Source of the DNA: Timonella corticicola
Lineage (GTDB): Bacteria; Actinomycetota; Actinomycetes; Actinomycetales; Cellulomonadaceae
Assembly: GCF_042683685.1 (NCBI RefSeq)
Contig: NZ_JBHUOP010000008.1
Location: 1-64,000, forward strand
DNA length: 64,000 nt
Direction: 5' to 3'
The notes under the pieces were generated by a model that saw nothing but the letters and a program-made list of their open reading frames with translations, searched no databases and was not told where the DNA came from. Each line of letters opens with the position of its first letter. Position 1 is the first letter of the stretch. Of this stretch, positions 16,164-27,821 are shown in pieces. A program made the position numbers and the translations under genes.

Positions 16164-16951
16164 TGGATCCCGCCGCAATTCTAGGGTTTGCTATTGGTAT
16201 TGGTGCTATCCTCCTCGCTATCTTCCTTGAAGGCGCATCTCCAGCATCAGTTTTGTTGCCTTCCCCTATCATTTTGGTCTTCGTTGGTACCTTCGGCGTA
16301 ACCCTTATTGGTGGCACGCTCAAGGACTGTATTACTGCGTTGAAAGCGCTTCCGAAGGTGTTTACCGGAAAACCGAGCAACCCTGCGGCATCTGTGGACA
16401 CGATTGTAAGTCTGGCGGAGCAAGCCCGCCGTGAGGGGCTATTGGCGCTAGAAGACGCTGCCAAGGATATCGATAACGAGTTCCTACGAGGTGGCCTAAG
16501 GGCCGCGATTGACGGTACTGACCCCGATGACCTGCGCGAACTACTTGAAGATCAGATTGCCGCAAAGCGCACCGCAGACCATGTGGGGTACAAATTCTAT
16601 GAGGACATGGGTGGCTATGCGCCAACCATCGGCATCGTCGGAACAGTCGTCTCGCTCGTGCACGTGCTTGAGAACCTTGCTGAGCCTTCCGAACTGGGGC
16701 ACATGATCGCGGCCGCGTTCTTGGCAACATTCTGGGGTATCGCCTCTGCGAATGTGTTCTGGTTGCCTATTGGTAACCGGTTGAAGCGTCTGTCGGTACT
16801 TGAGTGTGAACAGATGGAGATCATCACGGAGGGTCTACTTGCCGTGCAGTCGGGGGCCAATCCGCGTGCAGTTTCTGAACGACTGCGTTCCCTTATTCCG
16901 GTGACCTCAATTCCGGGTAAGGACGTTGGTGCGAAGGCGGACCAGACATGA
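16163..16951 (+). CDS. motA: Flagellar stator protein MotA
   Basis: MotA is the membrane stator subunit that couples ion flow to FliG. The 262-residue protein has four membrane helices: residues 3-22, 30-52, and the pair around 152-172 and 185-205. The large cytoplasmic loop between helices two and three contains QARREGLLALED and the stator segment DPDDLRELLED. The sequence MGGYAPTIGIVGTVVSLVHV at the third helix holds the family's conserved Pro. It overlaps flbD and motB. Confidence 0.95.
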   Translation: MDPAAILGFAIGIGAILLAIFLEGASPASVLLPSPIILVFVGTFGVTLIGGTLKDCITALKALPKVFTGKPSNPAASVDTIVSLAEQARREGLLALEDAAKDIDNEFLRGGLRAAIDGTDPDDLRELLEDQIAAKRTADHVGYKFYEDMGGYAPTIGIVGTVVSLVHVLENLAEPSELGHMIAAAFLATFWGIASANVFWLPIGNRLKRLSVLECEQMEIITEGLLAVQSGANPRAVSERLRSLIPVTSIPGKDVGAKADQT

Positions 16952-17898
16952 GTAAACGTAAGAAGAAAAAGGGCGGTGAGTCTGAAGGCCACGCCAATCA
17001 TGAGCGCTGGCTGGTTTCTTACGCGGACATGTTGACCGTTCTGGTTGGCCTGTTTATCGTTCTCTATGCGATGTCGCAGGTGGACCAGGCCAAGTTTGAT
17101 GCTCTTGCACAGTCTTTGAGCGTCGGTTTCGGTGGCTCGCACACGTCTGTCTTGGATAGTGGTTCGACCATCTTGGTAGAGAACGGTGCCGTGGTACCGC
17201 TCATCGGTCCCACGGACGCGACGGAGATCGCTCAGGTTCTGCGCGACGACTCTGACAAACTGCATGATGGAACCTCGGATGTCCAGGCCGATGACTCGAT
17301 CGAGCCCAAGGACCTTGAGGCGGCTCGCCGCGAATACCGTTCTCTGAGCGGCCTGGCCCAGAAACTGGATGATAGCTTGGCGAAAAAAGGCCTCGACGGT
17401 TTGGTCTCCTACAAGATCGATGAACGTGGACTTGTCGTTGGTCTCATCTCGAATGAACTGTTCTTCGTGGCGGACACCGCGGAACTCACCTCGGATTCCC
17501 GCGCAGTGATCGACGCGTTGACCCCCACGCTCAAGAAGATCGACAACGAACTGTCGATTGATGGGCACGCCAACTCGCTGCCCTCGACCCAATATCGATC
17601 GAACTGGGAGTTGTCTTCGGATCGTGCGACCCAGGTGCTGCGCCGTTTTGTGGAGCGGGGGAAGCTTGATCCCGTCAGGATCAAGGCAGTCGGCTACGGC
17701 GACGCCCGCCCGCTCTTGCCAAATGACACAGCGGAAGGGCTACGCGCCAACAGACGAGTTGACATCGTTGTGATGTCCAGCGAACCGGAGCGGGTCCGCG
17801 AGTTGATCCCACGCATTATCGAAGAACACATGGCCTCGCTCGCCAATGACTCTGTGGGCGACAACTCGGATGCTCCAGCGTCTGGCACCAAGGATTAG
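16948..17898 (+). CDS. motB: Flagellar stator protein MotB
   Basis: MotB anchors the stator to peptidoglycan and carries the ion-binding residue. The 316-residue protein has a Lys-rich N-terminus, then the plug helix WLVSYADMLTVLVGLFIVLY with the essential Asp27 expected of MotB. A C-terminal OmpA-like domain (about 180-280) contains IDGHANSLPSTQYRSNWELS and the peptidoglycan-binding NRRVDIVV. It overlaps motA by four bases, and fliL follows after 62 bases. Whether the coupling ion is H+ or Na+ cannot be decided here. Confidence 0.95.
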   Translation: MSKRKKKKGGESEGHANHERWLVSYADMLTVLVGLFIVLYAMSQVDQAKFDALAQSLSVGFGGSHTSVLDSGSTILVENGAVVPLIGPTDATEIAQVLRDDSDKLHDGTSDVQADDSIEPKDLEAARREYRSLSGLAQKLDDSLAKKGLDGLVSYKIDERGLVVGLISNELFFVADTAELTSDSRAVIDALTPTLKKIDNELSIDGHANSLPSTQYRSNWELSSDRATQVLRRFVERGKLDPVRIKAVGYGDARPLLPNDTAEGLRANRRVDIVVMSSEPERVRELIPRIIEEHMASLANDSVGDNSDAPASGTKD

Positions 17899-17960
17899 CG
17901 CGGAAAGCCGAACCACACACGAGCTGACCGTAGCCAAGGAAACTGATAAGGACCAAGCAG

Positions 17961-18488
17961 ATGCCAATCGAACAACGCGTAGTATCGACGCCGCGGCCAA
18001 CTGTCCCGCAGCCGTCGAAGATTACTCCCCGTGACCGCAGCAAGGCACCGGAGCCTCCACCAGAGCCAGAAAAGAAGAAGGGCAAGGGGCTGGTGATCGC
18101 ACTAATCGTCGTGGCGACCATCGTCGTTGCCGGAGCGGTCGTCTTCTGGTTCTTCATCCGACCCGGGCTGAATGCCGAGGCGGGCGAACAAGTTGAACCT
18201 GAGCCTGTCGCCGGTGCAGTGCAGACCGTGGAGTCGATGAACATTAACCTTGCGGACGGTCATTACCTGCGCCTTGGGTTCGCGGTTCAACTCACCACTG
18301 AGGCTGAAGAGGTTGAACCGGCGATGATTCTGGACCGCACGATTGCGCAGTACTCCGGTCGGAAGATGTCCGAGGTGCTTGACCCAGCGGCTCGTGAGGA
18401 ACTGAAGAACCAGTTGAAGGATAAACTCAACGAACTATATGGGGGCGAGGTCCTCGACGTGTGGTTGACGGATTACGTGGCGCAGTAG
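17961..18488 (+). CDS. fliL: Flagellar basal-body-associated protein FliL
   Basis: FliL surrounds the stator and supports torque or stator stability. The 175-residue protein has a Pro/Lys-rich cytoplasmic tail (residues 1-42), one membrane helix (about 44-66, LVIALIVVATIVVAGAVVFW) and an extracytoplasmic FliL domain with LADGHYLRLGFAVQLT and the C-terminal DVWLTDYVAQ. AAGGA lies nine bases before ATG 17961. It follows motB, and a 127-base gap separates it from fliM. Confidence 0.92.
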   Translation: MPIEQRVVSTPRPTVPQPSKITPRDRSKAPEPPPEPEKKKGKGLVIALIVVATIVVAGAVVFWFFIRPGLNAEAGEQVEPEPVAGAVQTVESMNINLADGHYLRLGFAVQLTTEAEEVEPAMILDRTIAQYSGRKMSEVLDPAAREELKNQLKDKLNELYGGEVLDVWLTDYVAQ

Positions 18489-18615
18489 CCCCGTGATGTT
18501 GGCGTGACGACGAACCGGCTGTGTCCCCACGGCCCGTCACGTAGGTGGGCGGCCGGAGTAGGGTCGCCGCCGCAACCAAATAACCCTCACCGCAAATTCT
18601 CATGCTCGCGGCCCC

Positions 18616-19575
18616 GTGGCCGAACAGATGAACGTGAGCACATTACAGAGGACTCGTAACTCGAAAGGGCGCGACAGCGATCCACCAGAGTTCGAGACAT
18701 ACGATTTTCGGCGTCCTATGACGCTTGCGCGTGAACACGCGCGAATGTTTGAGATGGCATTTGAGACCTTTGCCCGGCAATGGTCCATGCAGTTGACCTC
18801 GCGGCTGCGCGTGGTCTCGACGATTGTGCTGGACAAGCTCGAGATGATGTCGTACGACGACTACATCAACCCGCTACCGCAGCACACGACGATGGCCTTG
18901 TTGTCGTTGAACGAGGGCCGCGCCCAGTCGGTTTTGCAGATGCCATCGGATACCACCCTTTTGTGGATTGACTACCTGCTTGGTGGCCCGGGGCTGGAGC
19001 GCAGTGAGAACCCTCGCGAACTGACTGAGATCGAGTATGCACTGGTGACGAACCTGCTGCAGGCCTCGATGCAGGACTTGGGCTATGCCTTTACATCCGT
19101 ATTGGACATGAGCCCGGCGGTGCGTTCGATCGAGTACAGCCCGCAGTTCATCCAACTTGCCCCAGCCAAGGAAGCCGTGATCGTCGCGCAGTTTGATGTG
19201 ACGATTCGTGGGCACAAGAACCGTGCCTCGATCATGATTCCTGCGGAGATCCTGGTGAGCCCGCTGAACAAGCGGGAAGGCGATGATGCCAAGTCCGCGG
19301 CGGAGTTGCAGGAGGAGCGGATCGCGCACGAGCGGCTGAAGCGTTCGATGAGTTCGGTTCCAGTCGAGATGTCGGTGCAGTTCAAGCCATTGACCGTGTC
19401 TCCCATGGACATCACAACGCTTGAGATCGGTCAGGTCATTCGCCTGAACCACGCGGTTTCTCGTCCGCTTGATTTGAAGGTTGACAATCTGATTGTCGGC
19501 CACGGCGTTCCAGGTAACTCGGGCCGTCAGCTCGCATGCAAGGTAGTAGATACAGAGGGAGAGGTGGCCTCGTGA
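18616..19575 (+). CDS. fliM: Flagellar motor switch protein FliM (short N-terminus)
   Basis: FliM connects FliG to FliN in the C ring and normally binds phosphorylated CheY. The 319-residue protein matches FliM from FETYDFRRPMTLAREHARMF onward: a CheC-like core with LTEIEYALVTNLLQASMQDL and a C-terminal SpoA domain (LEIGQVIRLNHAVSRPLDLK). The usual N-terminal CheY-binding LSQxEIDALL is absent. The frame is open upstream only to a stop at 18559 and has no ATG there, so this is probably real. Start is GTG 18616 or ATG 18628; no strong ribosome site is visible. It overlaps fliN by four bases. Confidence 0.92.
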   Translation: MAEQMNVSTLQRTRNSKGRDSDPPEFETYDFRRPMTLAREHARMFEMAFETFARQWSMQLTSRLRVVSTIVLDKLEMMSYDDYINPLPQHTTMALLSLNEGRAQSVLQMPSDTTLLWIDYLLGGPGLERSENPRELTEIEYALVTNLLQASMQDLGYAFTSVLDMSPAVRSIEYSPQFIQLAPAKEAVIVAQFDVTIRGHKNRASIMIPAEILVSPLNKREGDDAKSAAELQEERIAHERLKRSMSSVPVEMSVQFKPLTVSPMDITTLEIGQVIRLNHAVSRPLDLKVDNLIVGHGVPGNSGRQLACKVVDTEGEVAS

Positions 19576-20345
19576 ACGCGAGCACACTGGCAGATTTTCA
19601 GGCGGTCGCAACGGAACTGGCGAAGTTGCTTCCGAGCGACGTTCCACTTGAGGTGAACTTTGTTCCGAACCCGCCTGCTGAGTTCAACTTCGACGTTGAA
19701 TACCACTCGACGATGCGTCGTGTTGGAGCGAACGAGATCAACCTGATGCTGATCGTCGACGACGTGGTGGTTGCACCACTCGCGAAAGCCGGCCTTGGCT
19801 TTGAGCCCGAGGTTGCGTTGCGCACTGCCCTCGAGCAGGTCTCCGGTGCTCTTGGTGAGGCCGTCACGGTTGATTTCACTCCGGAGCTTGAACAGTTCCG
19901 CGAGGGGGAGACCTCGTTCTTTGTTCTTCGCGCTGGCCCACATGTTCGTGGCTGGTTTGGTATTCAGATCCGTGAGGGTGGTTCCGTGGGCAACGATTTC
20001 GATTCGCTGAATGATGGTGCGGCGCAGGCCAAGCCAGCGTCGATCAGCCAGTTCACGGAAGCCGCGACTCCGGTACGCGAGTCGGTTGCGAATGTGGGAA
20101 ACATGCGTCTGCTGTATGACGTGGAGATGACGTTGACCGCCGAGATCGGTCGCGCAAAGCTTCCCGTCCGCCAGATCCTCGATCTGACTCCAGGCGCGAT
20201 TGTCGAGCTTGACCGGGTTGCTGGTTCCCCTGCGGACCTGATGGTGAACGGTCACCTGGTGGCGCGCGGCGAGGTCGTTGTGATTGACGAGGACTACGGT
20301 CTGCGGATCACCGAGATTCTGGACGCGTCAGAGGCGTTTGCATAA
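19572..20345 (+). CDS. fliN: Flagellar motor switch protein FliN (long, FliY-like form)
   Basis: FliN forms the base of the C ring and is part of the export and switch machinery. The 257-residue protein has a C-terminal SpoA domain (about 182-253) with LYDVEMTLTAEIGRAKLPVR and the signature LDLTPGAIVELDRVAGSPAD. The roughly 150-residue N-terminal region is larger than in classical FliN and resembles FliY in layout, but I see no clear CheC E-x3-N phosphatase motif in it. The GTG at 19572 overlaps the fliM stop. It ends in TAATG overlap with fliO. Confidence 0.9.
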   Translation: MNASTLADFQAVATELAKLLPSDVPLEVNFVPNPPAEFNFDVEYHSTMRRVGANEINLMLIVDDVVVAPLAKAGLGFEPEVALRTALEQVSGALGEAVTVDFTPELEQFREGETSFFVLRAGPHVRGWFGIQIREGGSVGNDFDSLNDGAAQAKPASISQFTEAATPVRESVANVGNMRLLYDVEMTLTAEIGRAKLPVRQILDLTPGAIVELDRVAGSPADLMVNGHLVARGEVVVIDEDYGLRITEILDASEAFA

Positions 20346-21058
20346 TGCCTCCCACACTGGAGATAGTGCTGCGCGCTATCGCCTCGTTGATCGTGGTTGT
20401 CGGCCTGATTGTGTGGCTTGGCAAGAAGATCAACGCGGATGGTTCGGGTTCTGCTGTCGCGAATCTGACCGGTCCTTCTGGTGCGAAGCCTCGGCGGAAG
20501 CGGACGGGTGGCGTGTTCTCCTTCGCGTTCGCATCGCGTTCGCGTGGTGATCAGCAACTGATTCAGGTTGTTGGTCGTCAGGCTCTGGTGGGGCGTACCG
20601 CGGTCACGGTCGTTGACGTGGATGGTCAGCGGTTGGTGTTGGGCGTGACCGACACGAATGTGTCGGTTCTGCACTCGCGCGAGTTGCGGGCGGGGGAGTC
20701 GGCCACCGATGCGGCTGCGGTCCTGCTTGGCGACGAGCAGGCGGCTTCCACCAGCACGCCGGCTGATGCTGGTTTCGCCGCCGCGCTGACGGATGCCGTG
20801 GCCTCCGCAGAAGCGAGCACGCCAGAAGCCGGAGCGCCAACTCTCGCTGAAGGGCTCGTCGACAATGGCGACTCAATCGTAGACCTGGACACCGCGCGCA
20901 CGGTGAAGGCTGCAGCGCAGCCAACGCACTCTTCCTTTTCCTCAAGGTTGGATGGATCCATCCTTTCTCCCAATACCTGGCGTCAAGCCAAAGCTGCCAT
21001 GAAGGTAGCTCGTGTTGGTGGCAACAAGACCACAAGAGACACACAAACCTGGCGGTAA
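20345..21058 (+). CDS. fliO: Flagellar biosynthesis protein FliO
   Basis: FliO assists assembly of the FliP ring of the export gate. The 237-residue protein has one N-terminal membrane helix (residues 6-26, IVLRAIASLIVVVGLIVWLG). A basic stretch follows, then the FliO domain LIQVVGRQALVGRTAVTVVD with LVLGVTDTNVSVL. The C-terminal half is Ala/Ser-rich and disordered. It lies between fliN and fliP, the canonical place; FliO sequences are poorly conserved, so context carries weight. Confidence 0.85.
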   Translation: MPPTLEIVLRAIASLIVVVGLIVWLGKKINADGSGSAVANLTGPSGAKPRRKRTGGVFSFAFASRSRGDQQLIQVVGRQALVGRTAVTVVDVDGQRLVLGVTDTNVSVLHSRELRAGESATDAAAVLLGDEQAASTSTPADAGFAAALTDAVASAEASTPEAGAPTLAEGLVDNGDSIVDLDTARTVKAAAQPTHSSFSSRLDGSILSPNTWRQAKAAMKVARVGGNKTTRDTQTWR

Positions 21059-21064
21059 TTTTTC

Positions 21065-21904
21065 ATGACTAGTTCGTGCCAGCGGGCGCTGATGCCGCGC
21101 ACTGGTGGGGATCGTGCGTACCGTTTTGCGCGCATGGTGGGCCTGATCGTGCTCGCCAGCCTCGCCATCATCGCGCTGGCGGCCATGTTCGCCCCGCACG
21201 CATCGGCTGCCCCGGAGATCGATCCGGTGGAGCCCGTACCGGGCGTCGTCACGATTGACATCGATGGTGCGGCAACGACCCCATCGAGCTCGATCGTGGT
21301 GCTGCTTGCGATCACGCTGCTCTCGGTTGCGCCGTCACTGCTGTTGATGATGACGAGTTTCACCAAGATCCTCGTGGTGTTGTCGATCACCCGCAACGCC
21401 CTTGGCCTGCAGGGCGTGCCACCCAATCAGGTTCTTGCAGGTCTGGCCATGTTCCTGTCCATCTTCATCATGGGGCCGGTGCTGTCCGCGATCAACGATG
21501 CGGCGGTCCAGCCGTATCTTGGCGGGGACATGGACTTCAGCGGCGCACTTGAGGCGGGCACGGCGCCGTTGCGAGAATTCATGCTCGGGCAGACCCGCGA
21601 ATCCGATATCGCGCTCATGACCCGTGCCGGCGGTTTGGACAACCCGGCCTCTCCGGCGGATGTGCCGATGCTGACCCTGATCCCGGCATTCCTGCTGTCG
21701 GAGTTGCGTGCGGCGTTCATCATCGGGTTCGTCATCTTCCTACCGTTCCTCATCATCGACATCGTGATCTCCGCGGCGCTGATGTCGATGGGTATGATGA
21801 TGCTCCCACCGATCATGATCTCGCTGCCGTTCAAGATCCTGCTCTTTGTCCTCGTGGACGGCTGGGCGCTGATATTGACGTCCCTCGTGGGAACGTACAG
21901 GTAG
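21065..21904 (+). CDS. fliP: Flagellar export gate protein FliP
   Basis: FliP forms the pentameric core of the export gate. The 279-residue protein has an N-terminal signal-like segment (about 24-48), then the FliP signatures LLMMTSFTKILVVLSITRNA and GVPPNQVLAGLAMFLSIF. Near the end are the conserved LIPAFLLSELRAAFIIGFVI and MSMGMMMLPPIMISLPFKIL. The start has no strong ribosome site; ATG 21092 is an alternative. It is followed by fliQ after six bases. Confidence 0.95.
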   Translation: MTSSCQRALMPRTGGDRAYRFARMVGLIVLASLAIIALAAMFAPHASAAPEIDPVEPVPGVVTIDIDGAATTPSSSIVVLLAITLLSVAPSLLLMMTSFTKILVVLSITRNALGLQGVPPNQVLAGLAMFLSIFIMGPVLSAINDAAVQPYLGGDMDFSGALEAGTAPLREFMLGQTRESDIALMTRAGGLDNPASPADVPMLTLIPAFLLSELRAAFIIGFVIFLPFLIIDIVISAALMSMGMMMLPPIMISLPFKILLFVLVDGWALILTSLVGTYR

Positions 21905-21910
21905 CACGCC

Positions 21911-22183
21911 ATGGATACCTCAGCCGTCCTCGAACTGGGACTTCAAGCACTGCTCCTGGCCGCAAAGCTGGCCGGACCCATTCTCCTGACCGCCCTGACC
22001 GTCGGTTTCGTGATCGCGTTCTTCCAGTCCATCACTCAGATCCAGGAAGTGACCCTGAGCTTCGTGCCCAAGGCCATCGCGGTCGCATTCGTGCTGTTTG
22101 TGGCAGGCCACTGGATGATCAGCGAGTCGATCGCGTTCACGAACATGCTGTTCGAGCGCATCCCAAGCCTGCTTTCGGGATAA
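21911..22183 (+). CDS. fliQ: Flagellar export gate protein FliQ
   Basis: FliQ is a small gate subunit stacked around FliP-FliR. The 90-residue protein has two membrane helices, at about residues 15-38 and 53-73. The family signature FFQSITQIQEVTLSFVPKAI lies between them. Position between fliP and fliR and the length are standard. Confidence 0.95.
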   Translation: MDTSAVLELGLQALLLAAKLAGPILLTALTVGFVIAFFQSITQIQEVTLSFVPKAIAVAFVLFVAGHWMISESIAFTNMLFERIPSLLSG

Positions 22184-22186
22184 GCC

Positions 22187-22948
22187 ATGTCCTTGTCCAT
22201 GGATCTGGCAAGCCTGCAGGTGCTGATGCTCGTGTCCGTGCGCATCATCGCCTTCCTGGTCATCGCCCCTCCCTTCGCGCAGCGGTCGTTCCCGGGCACC
22301 GTCAAGGTGATGCTCGGTATCGGGCTTGCCATCGCTGTTCTGCCGAGCATGGAGCCGTCGACCGTGAACTACACGACCGGCGGCTATATCGGCGCGCTCG
22401 TGATTCAGGCGTTCATCGGGGTGGCGCTCGGCTTCTGTGTGCTGCTCGTGTTCACCGCAGTGCAGAGTGCCGGTGGTCTGATCGACCTCATGGGTGGCTT
22501 CGCCATGGCATCGAGCTTCGACCCCCTCAACAACTCAAACGGCGCCCAGTTCAACCGCATGTTCAACATGACGGCGCTCGCGCTGATCTTTGCGTCCAAC
22601 GCACACCAGATCATGCTCGGCGGGCTGTTCAGGTCGTTTGAGTTTGTCCCTCCGGGGCAGGGGATATCCCTTGCCCAATTGAGTGAGACGCTGGTGTCTG
22701 GATTCTCCACGATGTTCATGTCCGCAGTCCAGATCGCTGGACCGCTCCTGATCATCGTGATCCTTGCTGACATCGGGCTTGGTCTGCTGACACGCGTGGC
22801 GCCTGCACTGAACGTGTTCGTGCTCGGATTCCCGCTCAAGATCTACCTGACGCTGTCCCTGGTATCGATTGTCTACCTGACCCTGCCGCGCGTCGTCGAG
22901 GCGCTGTCGAATCGTTCCCTCAGCTACATGTGGGAGGTGATTCGATGA
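22187..22948 (+). CDS. fliR: Flagellar export gate protein FliR
   Basis: FliR completes the export gate. The 253-residue membrane protein begins with a helix containing LMLVSVRIIAFLVIAPPFAQ. It has the conserved GGLIDLMGGFAMASSFDPLN block and the C-terminal PALNVFVLGFPLKIYLTLSL typical of FliR. It overlaps the flhB start by four bases. Confidence 0.94.
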   Translation: MSLSMDLASLQVLMLVSVRIIAFLVIAPPFAQRSFPGTVKVMLGIGLAIAVLPSMEPSTVNYTTGGYIGALVIQAFIGVALGFCVLLVFTAVQSAGGLIDLMGGFAMASSFDPLNNSNGAQFNRMFNMTALALIFASNAHQIMLGGLFRSFEFVPPGQGISLAQLSETLVSGFSTMFMSAVQIAGPLLIIVILADIGLGLLTRVAPALNVFVLGFPLKIYLTLSLVSIVYLTLPRVVEALSNRSLSYMWEVIR

Positions 22949-24074
22949 GCCAGGACACAAGCGGCGAGAAAACCGAGAAAGCCACCCCCAAACGCATGAA
23001 GGAGGTGCGCAAGGAAGGTGGACTCCAAAAATCTCAGGACCTCTCGGCATGGGCTGGGATCGGTGCGGGCGTTGCGATGATGCCGACCGTCTTTTCGAAT
23101 GTGTCTGCACTGCTGCAGGACGCGATGGCGCAGATCCGCATTACAATCTCGAACCCGGACGTGTCCGTGCTCGAGGAACTGCTGCGCACCTCCCTGTGGT
23201 CGATCCTGCCCGCCATCGCTCCCATGCTTGCGGCCTCCGTCATCGCGGCGATCGTTGCCTCTACGGTCATGGGCGGTGTCAACATCAAGAAGTTGAAGCC
23301 GAACTTCAAACAGTTCAATCTGCTCAAGGGCGTAAAGCAGAAGTTCAGTTTCCAGGCGCTGTGGCAGGGCATCAAGGCGGTGCTGAAGACCGCGGTTATC
23401 GGGCTGGTGCTGTATTCGGTGATCCAACAGATGATGCCGATCCTCATGAGCGCGGGTGGACTTCCCTTGAGCTCGGTCCTGAATGCAGCCAGCTCGTCCG
23501 TGAATCGGATGCTGTGGACCGCAGTCGCCGCAGGCATCGCCCTGTCCGTGATCGACATCGTGGTGGTCGCACGAGCAAACCGCAAGAAGACCCGCATGTC
23601 CAAGAAGGAGGTGCAGGACGAGAACAAGAACGCTGAGGGCGACCCGCATATCAAGGGCCAACGGCGCTCCCGCCAACTGGCCATGAGCCGCAACCGAATG
23701 ATCACGGCAGTTTCGGAGGCCGACGTCGTTGTGGTCAACCCAACCCACGTGGCAGTCGCCCTGAAATACACCGCTGGCGAGGGTGCCCCAAAACTCATCG
23801 CAAAAGGACGCGGCCTAATTGCTCAAAAGATCCGCGACAAAGCCGATGAGTCGAACGTGCCGATGGTCCATGACGTACCGTTGGCGCGCGCACTGCATGG
23901 AGCGTGTGAAGTTGGACAGGAAGTCCCCGAAGCCCTATTTACGGCCGTGGCGCAGGTTCTCGCCTTCGTCATGTTGCTAAAGCAACGCGGCTCGCAATCG
24001 ATTGGCGTGCATACGATGCCGAAGCCAACCGAGGTACCGACTGACATGTACACGCTTGATGAGGAGGACGACCT

Positions 24075-24078
<4 letters not shown>
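22945..24078 (+). CDS. flhB: Flagellar export specificity protein FlhB
   Basis: FlhB switches export from rod/hook to filament substrates after self-cleavage. The 377-residue protein starts MSQDTSGEKTEKATPKRMKE, the classic FlhB N-terminus. It has four membrane helices, and in the cytoplasmic domain the cleavage motif NPTH with Asn265 (VVVVNPTHVAVALKY). ATG 22945 is chosen because a GGGAGG site lies upstream and it overlaps the fliR stop. The flhA ATG overlaps its end. Confidence 0.95.
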
Positions 24079-26109
<2,031 letters not shown>

Positions 26110-26135
<26 letters not shown>

Positions 26136-27561
26136 GGGTAACTCTGTAGAGGAGATCCTCGCCAGGGTGCAGGCACGGTTCGGTTCGGCTGCGCATGTGG
26201 TCGAGGCGGAGAAGGTCCGTTCGGGCGGTATCGGCGGATTCTTCGCGCGCGAATACGTGGCGGTCACGGTTGACGTTCCAGAAGAGCTCGCTGTGCTCGA
26301 CAGCGAGCCGCAACGTTCTTTGACCCCCCGCGCTGCATCGGTGGGCGGAGGTGCGAGTACGCCCGCCCAGGGGATGTCCACGAGTGAGGTGCGCGCCGGG
26401 GCCACAACCACTGGGGCTCAGGGACTTGAGGCAATGCTCGCGGCGGCCGATGCCTCCGATGGGTTCATCTCGGAGGTCAACGAGGCGGCACCTCGCCACG
26501 AAGCATCAGACTCACGCCACGTGACCCTGGACGCTAGATTCACCGCTCCAGATCCGCACAGTATCGGTGCGGATACCCGAGCAGGCACCCCAGAGCCGCG
26601 CCCCAGTCAATGGCAGGCACACCACCACGGGGGCGACAGCCGATTCGCTGACACCTTGAATGCAGAGAGCGCGAACGCCCAGCGCGACTTTGAGATCCTC
26701 ATGCCGCACGAGGCGCCACATGTGGACCGCAACGTAACCCCCGTCGTGTGGCCCACCGCCGCGCGGGTGGAGACCTCACACAGGGAACAGGATTTCGACG
26801 AGATTCTGCGCAGCGCCAAAGCCCTCGTGCAGGGATCCCCAACCAGCGACGCGCCAGAACTGACGCCACCCGCAGCCCCGGGAACCTTCGACATCCGCAC
26901 CGGCGGCGCCACCCTTGCGGAACTCCTGGATGTCGGCATACCCAGCGACCTGTTGGGGCATCTGCCGCTGAGCCGAGGCCAACACACGCTGTCCACCGTG
27001 CTGAACCACGTGCCGAAACCACCAGAACTGTGGCCCGACGCAGGGTCAATAGTCGTGGTGCTCGGAACCGGCACCTCTGCGCTGCCAACCGCCCGGATCG
27101 TCGCCAACAAAATGGGTGTACTGGAACGAGAGATCATCGGTGCCGGACCACTCAGCGCGCAGCGCGTTGAAGAACGCGGCATCCTGACCGCCCAGGCTGC
27201 ACGTGCGTTGCGGCGCGGCGCGCGAGAAGACCTCGAATCGGTGGTCGTGTTCCTCGATATCGGTCCGGCGCAGACGGATGCCTACCTCGCCGGACGGTTG
27301 TTGGATGCCCTCGATCCCGACCACATCGTCGTGGCCATCCGCGCCGACCACGACATCGCGCACACTGCCCGGACCCTGTCCGAGGTGACGCAGGGCAGGC
27401 CATTGCACTCGCTTGCCGCGGAGGGAGTTATCGGATCGATTGCCCCTGCGCGCGTGCTGTCCCTGTCGGTACCCGTTGCGTACATCGACACGCTCGAGGC
27501 CAATCCCGTTGTGTGGGCGGCCGCGATCTCGCAGGCGCTGCCCAACATCTCCTGGGACTGA
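26110..27561 (+). CDS. FlhF-like protein with a degenerate nucleotide-binding loop
   Basis: A 483-residue protein. The N-terminus, RLEGNSVEEILARVQARFGS with GGIGGFFAREYVAVTVDV, matches FlhF, the SRP-type GTPase that sets flagellar position. The C-terminal 180 residues align in layout to the FlhF GTPase domain (IVVVLGTGTSALPTARIVAN, later VVVFLDIGP). However, the P-loop at residues 319-328 reads GTGTSALPTA and lacks the GK[ST] core. A long Pro/Ala/His-rich linker joins the two parts. It follows flhA, the usual flhF place, but no flhG follows. GTP hydrolysis is doubtful, so the gene symbol is left blank. Confidence 0.8.
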
Positions 27562-27672
27562 GCGCATCATCCTGCCTTGTCTGCGGCTCCACCAGCCGTG
27601 ACCAAATCCCGTCAACTCAATGGTGCTGCCGCATGTCGCCTGGGACTAGGCTCTTGGCACTTCTCTCCTCAC

Positions 27673-27742
27673 TCGATGGGCTGAGAGCGTCCCGGTGTCT
27701 ATTCTTTTTCCGGTGCACTCGGATCAAAAACCACCCATTGAC
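27673..27742 (+). repeat. Dispersed palindromic element behind the flhF-like gene
   Basis: CGATGGGCTGAGAGCGTCCC, a central TCTATTC, then CTCGGATCAAAAACCACCCA. It is a diverged copy of the repeat family, about 110 bases behind the end of the flbD-flhF operon and before csrA. Confidence 0.6.
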
Positions 27743-27821
27743 CAAGCGTCACGAAAAAACTGCCCTGAGAAAACCGGCAAAACAGCGACGAAACCCCACA
27801 AGCACCGGTAACCTAGTACGC

